Origin: an uncultured Saprospiraceae bacterium
Lineage (GTDB): Bacteria; Bacteroidota; Bacteroidia; Chitinophagales; Saprospiraceae
Assembly (NCBI GenBank): GCA_937973565.1
Contig: CALJKQ010000299.1
Coordinates: forward strand, 1 to 28,523
DNA length: 28,523 bases
Direction: 5' to 3'
Each line of letters begins with the position of its first letter. Position 1 is the stretch's first letter. The position numbers and the translations under genes are program-made. The notes beneath the pieces were generated by a model, which worked only from the letters and a program-made list of their open reading frames with translations, was not told where the DNA came from and ran no database searches. Positions 1 to 8,322 of the stretch are shown one piece after another.

Positions 1-157
1 TGGCGGCGCGGTTTTCGAGGTTGCGGATGCGATCATCCAGCGCCTTCGAGCCGGAGTTGGCGGCTTGCGCGTCGAGTTCGTCGAGGATGGAGAGGCCGGC
101 GGCGAGGAAGAGCCGTTCGGCGCCGAGGTCGCCCAGGGCTTCGATGAGTTCTTTCAA
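1..157 (-). other. GC-rich segment of different composition at the window edge
   Basis: This stretch is visibly much richer in G+C than the rest of the window. Read on the minus strand in the recN frame, it stays open after the recN stop codon, with almost every third codon position G or C. It encodes a helical, Ala/Leu/Glu/Asp-rich peptide (for example LKELIEALGDLGAERLF). The first residues after the stop, LKEL, could be read as the FQLKEL-type motif of RecN if the TAG were a CAG. The remainder does not look like RecN to me, and the codon usage is foreign. The likeliest explanation is a chimeric contig end; a transferred or inserted piece is possible. Confidence 0.5.
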
Positions 158-733
158 CTAGAATGAAATAAAATCAGCCTCCTGTCTGGCTTGTCGGGCA
201 CTGTTGACTTCAGACTGCAGCTTCTTTTCGAGGGTAATATAGTTTTTGTACAAAGAGGAAAATTCAGCTACCATGCCCTGAGATTCTGCCAGGGCGTCGA
301 GTGCCTGCTGCTGGAAAGCCTGCTTATGCAAGGCCAGGGTATCGAACTGCTGATGCAGGTCAACGAGCCTGTCTGCCACCTCTTGCAACAAATCGAGGGT
401 CACCGGGGTATCATTGACAAATGCCCTGGATTTACCGCTGGGGGCAATTTCTCTCCTTACGATCAACTCGTTGTCGCCCGCTAATTCGAGTTCTTCTGCT
501 ATATCTTTCAGGTCAATTTCGGATATATCGAATTTGCCTTCTACAATGCATTTGGCATCAGGATCGAAGAGTACTTTGAGATCAGCTCTTTTACCCATGA
601 TCAGGCCGAGGGCACCCAACAGGATGGATTTACCTGCCCCGGTTTCTCCGGTAATGATGTTGAGACCTTTGTGCAACTCAATGCTCAGGTCTTTGATCAG
701 TGCATAATTTTTAATTTCTAATGATTTCAGCAT
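158..733 (-). CDS. recN: DNA repair ATPase RecN, N-terminal fragment (191 aa)
   Basis: RecN is an SMC-like ATPase that acts in recombinational repair of double-strand breaks. The N-terminus (MLKSLEIKNYALIKDLSIEL) and the Walker A motif GETGAGKS at about residues 29-36 are diagnostic. A start of coiled coil follows (about residues 160-190). Family members are about 550 aa, so only the first third is present: the frame ends in TAG at 158, just where composition becomes GC-rich. The gene starts 7 nt after the lolD stop, so the two are co-transcribed. The truncation may be an assembly artefact, a real nonsense mutation, or an insertion. The C-terminal Walker B half is not visible. Confidence 0.9.
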   Translation of the reverse strand: MLKSLEIKNYALIKDLSIELHKGLNIITGETGAGKSILLGALGLIMGKRADLKVLFDPDAKCIVEGKFDISEIDLKDIAEELELAGDNELIVRREIAPSGKSRAFVNDTPVTLDLLQEVADRLVDLHQQFDTLALHKQAFQQQALDALAESQGMVAEFSSLYKNYITLEKKLQSEVNSARQARQEADFISF

Positions 734-740
734 CGTTCAG

Positions 741-1397
741 TTATTGTCGGATCAATTTGCCTTCTGCCATCTTGTAGCGTTCATCGCTCAACTGAGCCAG
801 TTCAGCATTGTGTGTAACGATAACAAAAGTTTGACTAAAATCGTTCTTCAGCTTTATGAATAGTTGGTGCATTTCCGTGGCATTTTGCAGATCCAGGTTG
901 CCGGTAGGCTCGTCTGCAAAAATAATGGAAGGTTTGTTGATAAGCGCCCGTGCCACGGCTACTCTTTGTTGCTCGCCCCCCGAAAGTTCAGCCGGTTTGT
1001 GGTGGATACGGTCCGACAGTCCAAGGTAATCGAGTAGTTCAGCGGCCCTCACTGCAGCTGCTTTTTTGCTGTCGCCTTTGATCAAAGCAGGCATGCACAC
1101 ATTTTCTTCTGCGGTAAACTCATCGAGTAAGTGGTGAAACTGAAAAATAAAGCCCATGTGCTCATTTCTGAATTTTGCCAGCTTTTTCTCAGGCAGTTTG
1201 GTGAGTTCCATTCCATCAATGATCAACTTTCCGGAATCAGGCAGATCCAGGGTGCCCAGAATATGAAGCAATGTACTCTTACCGGCACCAGATCTTCCTA
1301 CAATGGATACGACCGATGCCTTGCTTACTTCCATATCCACCTGGTCGAGTACCAGCAGATCGCCATATTTTTTGGTGATTTTTTCCGCTTTGATCAT
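741..1397 (-). CDS. lolD: LolD-type lipoprotein-release ABC transporter ATPase
   Basis: This is a 218-aa cytoplasmic ATPase of the LolD/MacB family. It would power LolCE-type extraction of outer-membrane lipoproteins from the inner membrane. Visible motifs are Walker A GRSGAGKST (about 34-42), a Q-loop in the family-typical stretch FQFHHLLDEFTAEENV, the signature LSGGEQQR, Walker B IIFADEPTGNLD and the switch histidine in VTH. Length is normal. No LolC/E permease is adjacent, which is usual in Bacteroidota. The ATG lies just downstream of a 7-bp-arm palindrome (1406-1421) and a TAATTTTG -7 box. recN follows after 7 nt on the same strand. Confidence 0.93.
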   Translation of the reverse strand: MIKAEKITKKYGDLLVLDQVDMEVSKASVVSIVGRSGAGKSTLLHILGTLDLPDSGKLIIDGMELTKLPEKKLAKFRNEHMGFIFQFHHLLDEFTAEENVCMPALIKGDSKKAAAVRAAELLDYLGLSDRIHHKPAELSGGEQQRVAVARALINKPSIIFADEPTGNLDLQNATEMHQLFIKLKNDFSQTFVIVTHNAELAQLSDERYKMAEGKLIRQ

Positions 1398-1744
1398 ATT
1401 TGCATTCCTTCTTCAGAAGGATTAAATTTGGATGTCAAAATTAATAAAAAACACCAAAAGGCCTGCCATGCATTGAAGCACATCCAAAAAATAGCGCGTG
1501 ATCAAAATCAAACACCCTGTGATAATTGTCTCCATGTAACAAATTCCAAAAAAATAAAGACTCCAATCCGGTTGTTTGATCTTAGCTATCAAATGGTTAT
1601 ATATAAAAGCTATTTTCATTCCAAAAACAAGGGTCATATTTTTGCACTTTAAATCGTTTCCAATAAAACAAGAGGGTGGCAAAGACCAGAAATTTGGTTA
1701 ACTTTGGAACCTCAAATGATGAATCAACTGTATTTTTTCGCGGC
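1398..1744. promoter_or_regulatory. Divergent promoter region between lolD and the glycosyltransferase gene
   Basis: This 347-nt AT-rich spacer holds no convincing gene. On the minus strand, TAATTTTG (1436-1443) fits the Bacteroidota -7 consensus TAnnTTTG for lolD. A near-perfect palindrome TCCTTCTTCAGAAGGA (1406-1421) lies between it and the start codon and could be an operator or 5'-UTR hairpin. On the plus strand, TATTTTTG (1637-1644) and TAACTTTG (1699-1706) both fit the same consensus. No clear -33 TTTG element is present for any of them. The 86-aa minus frame in this spacer looks like a chance ORF. Confidence 0.5.
1699..1706 (+). promoter_or_regulatory. -7 promoter box TAACTTTG of the glycosyltransferase gene
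   Basis: A perfect match to TAnnTTTG lies 38 nt before the ATG at 1745. It places the transcript start near 1711, downstream of the alternative upstream start codon at 1676. It therefore supports the shorter protein. Confidence 0.5.
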
Positions 1745-2959
1745 ATGAAGATTCTCCAACTTTGTAAAAAATTTCCATATCCGCTAAAGGATGGTGAGTC
1801 GATCGCCGTTACCTACCTCTCAAAAGCTCTGGTCAATCAGGGTTGTGAGGTTACTTTGCTGTCTATGAACACAGCCAAGCACTACACCGATATGGACAGT
1901 CTGCCCGACGATTACGACCATTATAAAAACATCTACGAGACCAATCTGGATAATACCATCAAACCCCATAAGGCCTTTTTCAACCTCTTCTCCAGAGAAA
2001 GCTACCATGTAAGCCGATTTGTTTCCAAAGACTTCCGTGACAAGTTGATTGAAGTATTGAAGAGCGAGGATTTTGACGTGGTTCAGCTGGAAACCCTTTA
2101 TCTCACACCTTACATTGAAACCATCAAGGCCCATTCCAATGCCATCATTGCGATGAGGTCTCACAATATTGAGTTTGAAATCTGGGAGCGGATCACCTCC
2201 AACACCCGGTTTCTACCCAAAAAATGGTACTTAAAACACCTTACGGATAAACTCAAAAAATACGAGCTCGAAAGACTCAATGACTACGACTACCTGATTG
2301 CCGTTTCAGACCGCGATCTCAAAAAATTCAAACAGCTGGGTTACAAAAATGGAGCCATGGCCTCCCCTATTGGCCTGGAACTGAAAAATTATGTAACCAT
2401 TAGTCGTAAGTCTGCCAACACTATTTGTTTTATAGGTGCGCTGGACTGGAGACCCAACAGGGAAGGACTCGATTGGTTTATTGCCAATGTATGGCCTGAT
2501 TTGAGCAGAGAAATGCCGGATCTCAAATTCCACATTGCGGGCAGAAATACGCCGGCAGACCTTATTAACAATCGTGTCAAAAACATTGTGGTGCATGGCG
2601 AAGTGCCCAATGCCGTAGAATTTATCAACAGCCACAACGTCATGATCGTTCCGCTGTTTTCCGGCAGTGGCATGCGAGTAAAAATCCTGGAAGGCATGGC
2701 ACTGAAGAAGACCATTGTCACTACTTCATTGGGTATGGAAGGCATTGACGCCGGTCACGGCAAGGAGCTGTTGATCGCAGATACCCCGGAAGCATTCAAG
2801 CAAGCCATAGAATTGGCCCTTTCTGATCAAAACCTCAGAGACAACATCGGGAAGTCTGCTCAGGAGTTTGTACAACAATACTACGACCACACAACCATTG
2901 CGTCCAGACTGATCGAAAAATACAGACAGCTTTTGGCACAACCTTACCAAAAGCATTGA
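1745..2959 (+). CDS. Glycosyltransferase, GT4/GT1-like family
   Basis: This 404-aa GT-B-fold glycosyltransferase would transfer sugars from nucleotide-sugar donors to surface or exopolysaccharide acceptors at the cytoplasmic membrane face. The start MKILQLCKKFPYPLKDGES is typical of the TIGR03087-like sugar transferase group. The central SHNIEFEIW motif, FIGALDWRPNREGLDWF and the C-terminal donor-binding stretch GSGMRVKILEGMA followed by a conserved Gly-Met-Glu-Gly turn fit the family. I start at 1745 because the 23 extra residues encoded from 1676 do not look like this family and precede the best promoter box. The acceptor cannot be predicted; no other polysaccharide genes are adjacent. Confidence 0.88.
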   Translation: MKILQLCKKFPYPLKDGESIAVTYLSKALVNQGCEVTLLSMNTAKHYTDMDSLPDDYDHYKNIYETNLDNTIKPHKAFFNLFSRESYHVSRFVSKDFRDKLIEVLKSEDFDVVQLETLYLTPYIETIKAHSNAIIAMRSHNIEFEIWERITSNTRFLPKKWYLKHLTDKLKKYELERLNDYDYLIAVSDRDLKKFKQLGYKNGAMASPIGLELKNYVTISRKSANTICFIGALDWRPNREGLDWFIANVWPDLSREMPDLKFHIAGRNTPADLINNRVKNIVVHGEVPNAVEFINSHNVMIVPLFSGSGMRVKILEGMALKKTIVTTSLGMEGIDAGHGKELLIADTPEAFKQAIELALSDQNLRDNIGKSAQEFVQQYYDHTTIASRLIEKYRQLLAQPYQKH

Positions 2960-2976
2960 TTTATCCTGCTGGATTA

Positions 2977-3834
2977 TTATTTAGGGAAAATTTCGTTGGC
3001 AATAGATAGCGCTTTGATAAAGGCCAGTTCATCCAGTTGCGGATCTATGCCTTCTTCATCAAAATAGAAAATCAGGTTTTCGGTAGGCATATTTCCGGTC
3101 AATTCATCTTTGGCCATCGGACAACCTCCAAACCCTTTGATGGCGGCGTCAAACCTGCGGCACCCCGCTTTATAGGCAGCTTCAATTTTTTCTCTCCATT
3201 GCAAGGGTCGGGTATGAAAATGGGCGCCGATTTCTACTTTCGGATAAGCGGGAACCAGGTGTTTAAATAGATAGGTAATGCTCTCCGGATTGGCAATGCC
3301 AATGGTATCTGAAAGCGCCACAATATCAACTCCTTTTTGAGACATGGTTTCAACCCACTTTGCACAAATGTCTACATTCCATATATCGCCATAAGGGTTG
3401 CCAAAGCCCATAGACAGGTAAACTACCAGCGATTTGCCCTTTTTGTCGCACAGTTCCAGGATCTCATCCAACACCTCTACCGATTCTTCTATGGTAGCAT
3501 TGGTGTTTCTCATTTGAAATGTTTCAGAAATGCTGAAAGGATAGCCCAGGTAACGAATTTCATCAAAAGAAGCAGCGTCCTGAGCACCTCTTGTATTGGC
3601 CACAATAGCCAGCAATTGGGTATCGGAAACAGTGAGGTCGAGTTTTGATAGCACCTCGGCGGTATCCTTCATTTGGGGAATGGCTTTGGGTGAAACAAAG
3701 CTGCCAAAATCGAGGGTATCAAAACCTACCTTCAGCAACTGGTTGATATACCTAACCTTGTCTTCGGTGGGAATGAACATTTCAATGCCTTGCATGGCAT
3801 CTCTTGGGCACTCTATAATTTTAACCTCGCGCAT
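2977..3834 (-). CDS. Hydroxymethylglutaryl-CoA lyase
   Basis: HMG-CoA lyase cleaves HMG-CoA to acetoacetate and acetyl-CoA in leucine degradation and related acyl-CoA metabolism. The 285-aa DRE-TIM barrel begins MREVKIIECPRDAMQG, whose Arg-Asp pair binds substrate and metal. It has the metal-binding HFH motif (AHFHTRP; most homologues have HCHDT, so the residues after the histidines differ) and the active-site loop GFGGCPMA containing the catalytic cysteine. The frame extends 7 codons upstream to 3855; I prefer the internal ATG because homologues start there. The end faces the glycosyltransferase end across 17 nt. Confidence 0.88.
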   Translation of the reverse strand: MREVKIIECPRDAMQGIEMFIPTEDKVRYINQLLKVGFDTLDFGSFVSPKAIPQMKDTAEVLSKLDLTVSDTQLLAIVANTRGAQDAASFDEIRYLGYPFSISETFQMRNTNATIEESVEVLDEILELCDKKGKSLVVYLSMGFGNPYGDIWNVDICAKWVETMSQKGVDIVALSDTIGIANPESITYLFKHLVPAYPKVEIGAHFHTRPLQWREKIEAAYKAGCRRFDAAIKGFGGCPMAKDELTGNMPTENLIFYFDEEGIDPQLDELAFIKALSIANEIFPK

Positions 3835-3896
3835 TTGCTTACAAAATAACACCATTTTTCAAAACCATGCATGGCATCGCGCTATTATATTCTTGT

Positions 3897-3904
3897 TAAA
3901 TTTG
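3897..3904 (+). promoter_or_regulatory. -7 box TAAATTTG four bases before ATG
   Basis: A perfect TAnnTTTG match is followed by CACC and the ATG at 3909. Transcription would start at or next to the start codon, giving a leaderless mRNA. No convincing -33 element was seen. Confidence 0.55.
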
Positions 3905-3908
3905 CACC

Positions 3909-4127
3909 ATGAAACGAAACATTGCTACCCTCATCGGCTTCCTGTTGTTCCTTATGGGCTTCCTTTCCCTCGTATTATCGCTGGTGGGTCTGAAGTTGGA
4001 TGTACTGGGCTTCCTGTATAAAGTGGGACCCGGCTTTGCCATGCTGGTGCACATCATACTGATGGTGGGAGGATTGGCGGTGCTTTACGTTTCCAGGGTC
4101 GGAATAGAAAGTGACCCGATAGAATAA
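3909..4127 (+). CDS. Small two-helix membrane protein, unknown function
   Basis: This 72-aa protein has two hydrophobic segments, about residues 7-30 (IGFLLFLMGFLSLVLSLVGL) and 40-62 (GPGFAMLVHIILMVGGLAVL). They are separated by a short loop, with a positively charged start (MKRN). I do not recognise a family. It is supported as real by a strong -7 box placed directly before the ATG. Its last 43 nt overlap the end of the convergent RNase Z gene in antisense. Confidence 0.65.
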   Translation: MKRNIATLIGFLLFLMGFLSLVLSLVGLKLDVLGFLYKVGPGFAMLVHIILMVGGLAVLYVSRVGIESDPIE

Positions 4128-5029
4128 ACCTCTCCTTCACGTCCCAATCGGGTATTGGGGAAAATTTCTGAACATTCTGTAAGAAAAGCATCCAGCAACT
4201 TGTACCGCGACGAATAATGACCGGTAATCAGCAAACCGGCCTGAGCTCTTTTCGCAATTTCTGCTGCTTGTCCTGAAGTGGAATGCTGGCGAAGTATGGC
4301 CTCCTTTTCCATGTCGTTGAGATAGGTGGTTTCATGGTACAACACATCAACCCCCTTGATTTCATCCACAATGGAAGGCAAAAAAACAGTGTCTGATAAA
4401 AAAGCGTATGTCCTCAATGCAGTTTTGGGCAAACACACCTCATCCGGTTCTACCCGCTGACCACTGCTGCGTATGACCGCGCGGTCAGTTTTGAGTGTTT
4501 TCATTTCATCAACAGACAAGCGGTAAATGGGCAGTTTCTGAACGTCCAAATTGCGCTCCTGGATGCGTTCTTTAAACAAATACCCCATTGTGGGAAGTCT
4601 GTGAGATAGTGGAAGCGACTTTACCTCCAGGTTGCCATCTGTATAAACGGTTTGTGAAACTGAGGCATCATATTCTGCGATGTTGAGCTCAAAATTGAGT
4701 TGAGCCTGTGACAAACCCAAACAAGTATCCACGAACTGATGGATACCCACAGGACCGATGATCAGCAAGGGTTCTTTTCTGGAATAGTGTAAAAACGAAG
4801 TAACAACACCGGGCAGCCCAAAAATATGGTCTCCATGCAAATGACTGATAAAAATGGTTTTGATCTGATTCCTCTTGATCTTAAAGCGCGATAGTTGTAT
4901 CTGTGTGCCTTCTCCACAGTCGATCAGGTACAAATCATTGTGGTAACGCAGGACCTGTGAAGTAGGAAAGCGATCGAAGGCAGGTTGTGAAGAACTGGTG
5001 CCGAGCAGGGTCAGTTCAAAGGCATTCAT
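4085..5029 (-). CDS. rnz: Ribonuclease Z (tRNA 3' processing endonuclease)
   Basis: RNase Z is a zinc-dependent metallo-beta-lactamase-fold nuclease that trims tRNA 3' trailers. The 314-aa protein shows the short-form family layout: DCGEGTQIQL, the metal site SHLHGDHIFGLPG (about 62-74), a flexible-arm region, AFLSDT, YHETTY, HSTSGQAAEIA and the terminal metal ligand in ITGHYSSRY. All expected His/Asp ligands are visible. Its ATG directly follows the stop of the upstream STAS gene (TAAATG), so translation is probably coupled. Its 3' end overlaps the small membrane protein gene in antisense. Confidence 0.94.
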   Translation of the reverse strand: MNAFELTLLGTSSSQPAFDRFPTSQVLRYHNDLYLIDCGEGTQIQLSRFKIKRNQIKTIFISHLHGDHIFGLPGVVTSFLHYSRKEPLLIIGPVGIHQFVDTCLGLSQAQLNFELNIAEYDASVSQTVYTDGNLEVKSLPLSHRLPTMGYLFKERIQERNLDVQKLPIYRLSVDEMKTLKTDRAVIRSSGQRVEPDEVCLPKTALRTYAFLSDTVFLPSIVDEIKGVDVLYHETTYLNDMEKEAILRQHSTSGQAAEIAKRAQAGLLITGHYSSRYKLLDAFLTECSEIFPNTRLGREGEVYSIGSLSIPTLET

Positions 5030-5404
5030 TTATTCTTCTTCCGAAAGTTCGTCTTCTATTTCACTGAATATCACAAAATCGATGGACTCCTGCAGGGTAG
5101 GAATAATAGTCAAAATAGTTTCCAATCTTGAAATTTCAATCAGTTTTTTAACCGTTGGGTGAGTAGCTCCTGTCAAGATAAAATTGCCAAATTCCTTCCA
5201 CAAACGGTTGGCGGTAAGGATGGCGCTCAGGCCTGAAGAGTCAACATATTCAACGTCCCCCAGGTTAAAGATGAGGTTTTTGGTACCTTCATTGCTCAGA
5301 AATATAAATTCTGATTTCAAATCCGGAGCGATCAGCGAATTGAGGTTTTTCTCATTGAGGGTAAAAACCGAGTACCTGTCTTGTTTGTCTATACTGAACT
5401 TCAT
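5030..5404 (-). CDS. STAS-domain protein, anti-sigma factor antagonist type
   Basis: This 124-aa single STAS domain resembles SpoIIAA/RsbV. The signature VEYVDSSGLSAILTANRLW contains the serine (about Ser57) that is phosphorylated by cognate anti-sigma kinases in this family. An acidic tail (EIEDELSEEE) ends the protein. No anti-sigma kinase or PP2C phosphatase gene is adjacent, so its partner cannot be named. Its stop codon abuts the RNase Z start. The divergent clpC gene lies 286 nt upstream. Confidence 0.85.
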   Translation of the reverse strand: MKFSIDKQDRYSVFTLNEKNLNSLIAPDLKSEFIFLSNEGTKNLIFNLGDVEYVDSSGLSAILTANRLWKEFGNFILTGATHPTVKKLIEISRLETILTIIPTLQESIDFVIFSEIEDELSEEE

Positions 5405-5690
5405 TGAGTTGTCGTTTTAACCGATCATTTCAATCGGATTTCTTTAATTGGACGGTAAAATTAATCATTTTTCCAAAATAAATGTTGAATTACTGGATGG
5501 GAAAGGCTAAAAACTCGATGAAGTCAGTTTTAGAAAAGTCCACCTTGTTGTCGGGTTAAATGACAAAATGATCGTGCAAATACCATTTTTGTCAAAAAAT
5601 ACGGTTTGGTATGGTTTTTACAGCAGTATTTGACGACATATTATGTAAAAAAACATTAATATTGTTCTAATTATAATCACGGAATTAAAA
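5405..5690. promoter_or_regulatory. Divergent regulatory region of the STAS gene and clpC
   Basis: This is an AT-rich spacer of 286 nt. It contains several short inverted repeats: TTGTC-N9-GACAA near 5548-5566, ATTTTTGTCAAAAAAT near 5585-5600, and ATACCA with TGGTAT around 5580-5614. A near-consensus -7 box TAATATTG (5657-5664) with a TTTG at 5629-5632, at long 24-nt spacing, precedes clpC. The inverted repeats could be stress-regulator operators, but I cannot match them to CIRCE or a CtsR site. Confidence 0.35.
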
Positions 5691-8246
5691 ATGAATAGAA
5701 AGTTTTCACCTAAGGTCAAAAAAATCATCCAGCAAAGCCGGGAAGAAGCCCTGAAAATGGGTCAGTCTTCTATTGGCACCGAGCATTTTTTGCTGGGTAT
5801 CCTCGAAGATACCGAGGGTTTGACTGCCAAGGTTTTTAATTCTCTTGAAATCGATGTGGATGCCCTGAAATCCAGGATTTCTGAATCCAATATCAGAGAA
5901 ACAGAATCTGACAGCCATTACAACATGGGAGGAGGTGTCATCCCTCTCAATAAAAATGCGGAAAAAGTACTCAAAGTAACCTTCCTGGAGGCCAAGGTGT
6001 ACAAAAATGAAGAGATTCAACCGGAACACCTGATGCTTTCCATCCTGAAGCACAAGGATAATACAGCTTCCATTCTATTGGATGAATTCAGTCTGGATTA
6101 CGATACCTTCAAAACAGAACTGGAATTTGTAAGGCAGGAAATGGATGCCGGATACAGCGATTTCTTCAACCAGGCACCTTCCGACTCGGATACACCCATG
6201 GATGATGATCTGGGCAACGAGGGCATGTCTACCTCACGCAAGCCGGGTTCGACCAGCAAGTCGCGCACTCCCGTGCTTGACAACTTTGGCAGAGACGTTA
6301 CCCGTTTGGCCGAAGAAGGCAAGCTCGACCCTATCATCGGCAGGGAAACTGAAATCGAAAGGGTTTCTCAAATCCTCAGCAGAAGAAAGAAAAACAATCC
6401 CATCCTCATCGGTGAACCCGGTGTGGGTAAAACAGCCATCGTAGAAGGACTGGCACTGCGCATCATGCAAAAAAAGGTCAGCAGGACCCTTTTCAATAAG
6501 AGAGTAGTAATGCTCGACATGGCTGCCATGGTGGCAGGCACCAAATACAGAGGTCAGTTTGAAGAAAGGATGAAAGCCATCATGAATGAGCTTGAAAAAG
6601 CCAAGGATGTTATCCTTTTCATCGATGAAATACACACCATTGTGGGTGCCGGTGGAGCCACAGGTTCCCTGGATGCATCCAATATCTTTAAGCCTGCATT
6701 GGCAAGAGGAGAATTACAATGCATCGGTGCTTCCACCCTGGATGAGTACAGACAATACATTGAAAAAGATGGAGCGCTTGACAGAAGGTTCCAGAAAGTA
6801 ATGATCGAACCACCTTCGGTTGATGATACCATTCACATCCTTCACAACATCAAAAGTAAGTACGAAGAGTTTCACAATGTCGATTACTCAGATGCAGCCA
6901 TCGATGCTTGTGTAAAACTCAGTGAGCGATACATTACTGACCGCTTTTTGCCGGATAAAGCCATTGACGTTTTGGATGAAGTGGGCGCACGTACCCACCT
7001 CAAAAACATCCACGTACCCAAACACATCGAAGAACTGGAAGCCCAGATCGAAGATGTAAGGGAAAAGAAAAATCAGGCTGTTCGCAACCAGCAATACGAA
7101 AAGGCTGCCGATCTGAGAGATTCAGAATCCAAGCTGGTAAAAAAACTGGAGCAGGCTAAAGAAGAGTGGGAAGAAGAAAGCAAAACCAGAAGATATCCTG
7201 TAGGTGAAGAAGAGATCGCGGAAGTGGTATCTATGATGACCGGCATACCGGTGAACCGGGTAGCCCAGCAGGAAAGCAAGAAACTGGTAAAAATGACCGA
7301 AGACATCAAGGCCATGATCATTGGTCAGGATGAAGCCATAAGCAAGATTACCAAAGCCATTCAGCGAAACAGGGTGGGTCTCAAAGATCCTTCCAAGCCC
7401 ATTGGTTCCTTTATCTTTTTGGGACCTACCGGGGTAGGAAAAACCCAGTTGGCCAAAGCATTGGCTAAGTATATGTTTGATTCAGAAGATGCCCTCGTAA
7501 GGCTCGATATGAGTGAATACATGGAAAAATTCTCTCTGAGCAGACTCATTGGTGCGCCTCCGGGATATGTAGGATATGAAGAAGGGGGACAGCTGACAGA
7601 AAAAATCAGGAGAAAACCATATTCCGTTATCCTGCTTGACGAAATTGAAAAGGCCCACCCCGACATCTTCAACATCCTGCTTCAGGTGTTGGACGATGGT
7701 CAACTCACCGATGGTTTGGGCAGAAAAGTCGATTTCAAAAACACCCTGATCATCATGACTTCCAACATTGGTGTTCGCCAGTTGAAAGACTTTGGTATGG
7801 GTGTTGGCTTTGCGACCAGTGCCAGACAAGAGTCAGAAATGGACCACAACAAAGGGGTGATTCAAAATGCACTCAAGAAGACCTTTTCTCCGGAATTCCT
7901 CAACAGGATTGATGATGTGGTTATCTTCAACAGTCTGGATAAAGAACACATCTTCCAGATCATTGATATTTCATTGAAGGATCTGCTCAAACGATTGAGT
8001 AACCTCGATTTTCATCTTGAATTGACGGATGAGGTTAAAAACTTTGTGGCCGAAAAAGGGTTTGATCCCAATTTTGGTGCCAGACCTCTGAACCGGGCTA
8101 TTCAAAAGTACATTGAAGATCCGTTGGCAGAGTTTATTTTGTCAGAAAACCCTGAGCATGGTTCCAAATTAATGGCGGAACTAGACAAGGATAATGACAA
8201 AATAATTGTTAAATTTGCGAGAGAAATCGAAACAAAAACTGAATAA
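5691..8246 (+). CDS. clpC: ATP-dependent Clp protease ATPase subunit ClpC
   Basis: ClpC is a hexameric AAA+ unfoldase that feeds proteins to ClpP in the cytoplasm. The 851-aa protein has a double Clp-N domain (about 1-150) and a linker of low complexity (about 150-195). D1 has Walker A GEPGVGKT (241-248) and Walker B VILFIDEIHT. A UVR-containing middle region (about 445-500) identifies ClpC rather than ClpA or ClpB. D2 has Walker A GPTGVGKT (578-585), and a VGF tripeptide in GMGVGFATS fits the ClpP-binding loop. A strong intrinsic terminator follows. clpP is not in the window. Confidence 0.97.
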   Translation: MNRKFSPKVKKIIQQSREEALKMGQSSIGTEHFLLGILEDTEGLTAKVFNSLEIDVDALKSRISESNIRETESDSHYNMGGGVIPLNKNAEKVLKVTFLEAKVYKNEEIQPEHLMLSILKHKDNTASILLDEFSLDYDTFKTELEFVRQEMDAGYSDFFNQAPSDSDTPMDDDLGNEGMSTSRKPGSTSKSRTPVLDNFGRDVTRLAEEGKLDPIIGRETEIERVSQILSRRKKNNPILIGEPGVGKTAIVEGLALRIMQKKVSRTLFNKRVVMLDMAAMVAGTKYRGQFEERMKAIMNELEKAKDVILFIDEIHTIVGAGGATGSLDASNIFKPALARGELQCIGASTLDEYRQYIEKDGALDRRFQKVMIEPPSVDDTIHILHNIKSKYEEFHNVDYSDAAIDACVKLSERYITDRFLPDKAIDVLDEVGARTHLKNIHVPKHIEELEAQIEDVREKKNQAVRNQQYEKAADLRDSESKLVKKLEQAKEEWEEESKTRRYPVGEEEIAEVVSMMTGIPVNRVAQQESKKLVKMTEDIKAMIIGQDEAISKITKAIQRNRVGLKDPSKPIGSFIFLGPTGVGKTQLAKALAKYMFDSEDALVRLDMSEYMEKFSLSRLIGAPPGYVGYEEGGQLTEKIRRKPYSVILLDEIEKAHPDIFNILLQVLDDGQLTDGLGRKVDFKNTLIIMTSNIGVRQLKDFGMGVGFATSARQESEMDHNKGVIQNALKKTFSPEFLNRIDDVVIFNSLDKEHIFQIIDISLKDLLKRLSNLDFHLELTDEVKNFVAEKGFDPNFGARPLNRAIQKYIEDPLAEFILSENPEHGSKLMAELDKDNDKIIVKFAREIETKTE

Positions 8247-8266
8247 TAGCGAAAAACACATAATTA

Positions 8267-8305
8267 AACGTAGTGCCCAGCAATGGACTCTACGTTATTT
8301 TTTTT
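8267..8305 (+). terminator. Intrinsic terminator after clpC
   Basis: AACGTAG (8267-8273) pairs perfectly with CTACGTT (8290-8296). The stem continues through a T-T mismatch, G-C, a C-A mismatch and CCA/TGG to a GCAA tetraloop. ATTTTTTTT follows immediately. It lies only 18 nt before the IF-3 start codon, so it may also act in the infC leader. Confidence 0.8.
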
Positions 8306-8322
8306 AATAAAAGTTAGCACAT

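Noticed and set aside
1422..1682. 86-aa minus-strand ORF in the lolD/glycosyltransferase spacer
   Set aside because: AT-rich spacer translation with no recognisable family; it overlaps promoter boxes on both strands.
1676..1744. Upstream start for the glycosyltransferase
   Set aside because: The extra 23 residues are unlike the family, and a perfect -7 box lies within them.
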